Positions 63,762-64,000 of a stretch of 64,000 nucleotides of DNA are shown one piece after another. The notes beneath the pieces are model-generated. The model made no database searches. It was not told where the DNA came from and saw only the letters and a program-made list of their open reading frames with translations. A program made the translations under genes and the position numbers. This DNA comes from Phaeobacter sp. A36a-5a (GTDB taxonomy: Bacteria > Pseudomonadota > Alphaproteobacteria > Rhodobacterales > Rhodobacteraceae): NCBI RefSeq assembly GCF_037911135.1, contig NZ_JBBLYU010000001.1, positions 868,001 through 932,000 on the forward strand, given 5' to 3'. Position 1 is the stretch's first letter; each line of letters starts with the position of its first letter.

Positions 63762-64000
63762 TCAGGCGGATTTATGCGCGTCCTGCCAGGCGCGCGGATC
63801 CTTGAGGAAACGCTCCACCTCATCCAGCGTCTCGCTGGAGAAGGCCTGCTGCACGCGCGCCTCGGCCAGCACGTCCCACCAGGTGCACAGATAGTGCAGC
63901 GATACGCCGTGGTCGCCCAGCGTCTTTTCGGTTTCGGGGAAGATGTCGTAGTAGAAGACCACTGCCGTATGGCCACAGGAGGCGCCGGTTTCGCGGATCG
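63762..64000 (-). CDS. pyrE: Orotate phosphoribosyltransferase (C-terminal part)
   Basis: Only the last 79 residues are visible; the frame runs off the right edge. Pattern: [19 protein letters not shown], then [15 protein letters not shown] and [12 protein letters not shown], matching the C-terminus of the alphaproteobacterial OPRTase, which converts orotate to orotidine monophosphate in pyrimidine synthesis. The PRPP-binding motif is outside. Its position beside dnaB is the usual Rhodobacterales arrangement. Confidence 0.75.
   Translation of the reverse strand, partial: IRETGASCGHTAVVFYYDIFPETEKTLGDHGVSLHYLCTWWDVLAEARVQQAFSSETLDEVERFLKDPRAWQDAHKSA

Noticed and set aside
1-64000. CRISPR arrays, insertion sequences, tRNA and rRNA genes, prophage
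   Set aside because: No regularly spaced repeats, transposase or integrase motifs, tRNA T-arm patterns or rRNA stretches were seen on reading both strands; a tRNA search tool would be the decisive check.

Overview
The window is GC-rich chromosomal DNA from an alphaproteobacterium, almost certainly a member of the Rhodobacterales (Roseobacter group, Phaeobacter/Ruegeria-like). The reasons are gene content and order: a 14-gene nuo operon interrupted by small Rhodobacterales-type extra genes, NuoE carrying a helix-hairpin-helix tail, nuo followed by birA-coaX-rnj, three Hint-domain proteins, and a pyrE-dnaB-alr-mlaEF-pqiA-radA-cvpA-purF block. No transposase, integrase, CRISPR array, rRNA or tRNA was recognised; this is core genome with a few accessory insertions.

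Layout. 1-2.7 kb: the 3' end of a HAD phosphatase, a DegT-type aminotransferase and a Hint-domain protein. 2.8-12.4 kb: a leucine/isovalerate degradation cluster (ivd, acyl-CoA synthetase, a small Cys-rich exported protein, mccB, mccA, mvaB, liuC), with a divergent ompW behind an FNR-type box. ivd has a visible promoter overlapped by a palindromic operator. 12.6-29.5 kb: nuoABCDE-x-F-x-x-G-x-HI-x-JKLMN, encoding respiratory complex I plus five extra small genes, ended by a strong terminator. 29.6-32.8 kb: birA, coaX and rnj. birA supplies the biotinylation that MccA needs.

33-40 kb, mostly minus strand: a small conserved protein, a DEAD-box RNA helicase, a glycosyltransferase with an unknown partner, prfC, an NTF2-like protein and a second Hint protein. 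40.4-44.8 kb: an SDR, an AlkC/AlkD-like DNA alkylation repair protein, an orphan ABC ATPase, and a WYL regulator next to a monooxygenase-like gene with a perfect 9-bp inverted repeat in its promoter region. 45-48.2 kb: tatABC, rpiB and a DUF815 ATPase. 48.3-51.1 kb (minus): surE-pcm-nlpD. 51.4-64 kb (minus): SDR, PilP-like protein, DUF2199 protein, purF, a third Hint protein, cvpA, radA, pqiA-like, mlaF, mlaE, alr, dnaB and the 3' part of pyrE.

Most interesting signals: (1) a dispersed repeat with a TTTCTTCTGG...AAATATCCC core and a GC-rich hairpin, single at 8.59 kb and as a head-to-head pair at 58.4 kb; (2) similar CtrA-type TTAA-N7-TTAAC motifs upstream of two of the three Hint genes; (3) translationally coupled lipoprotein, exported and CMD-like genes inside the complex I operon; (4) operator palindromes for ivd and for the WYL-regulated monooxygenase; (5) DnaA-box-like repeats upstream of dnaB. 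No wholly new multi-gene system is proven. The complex I accessory set and the Hint/CtrA link are the best candidates for undescribed biology.
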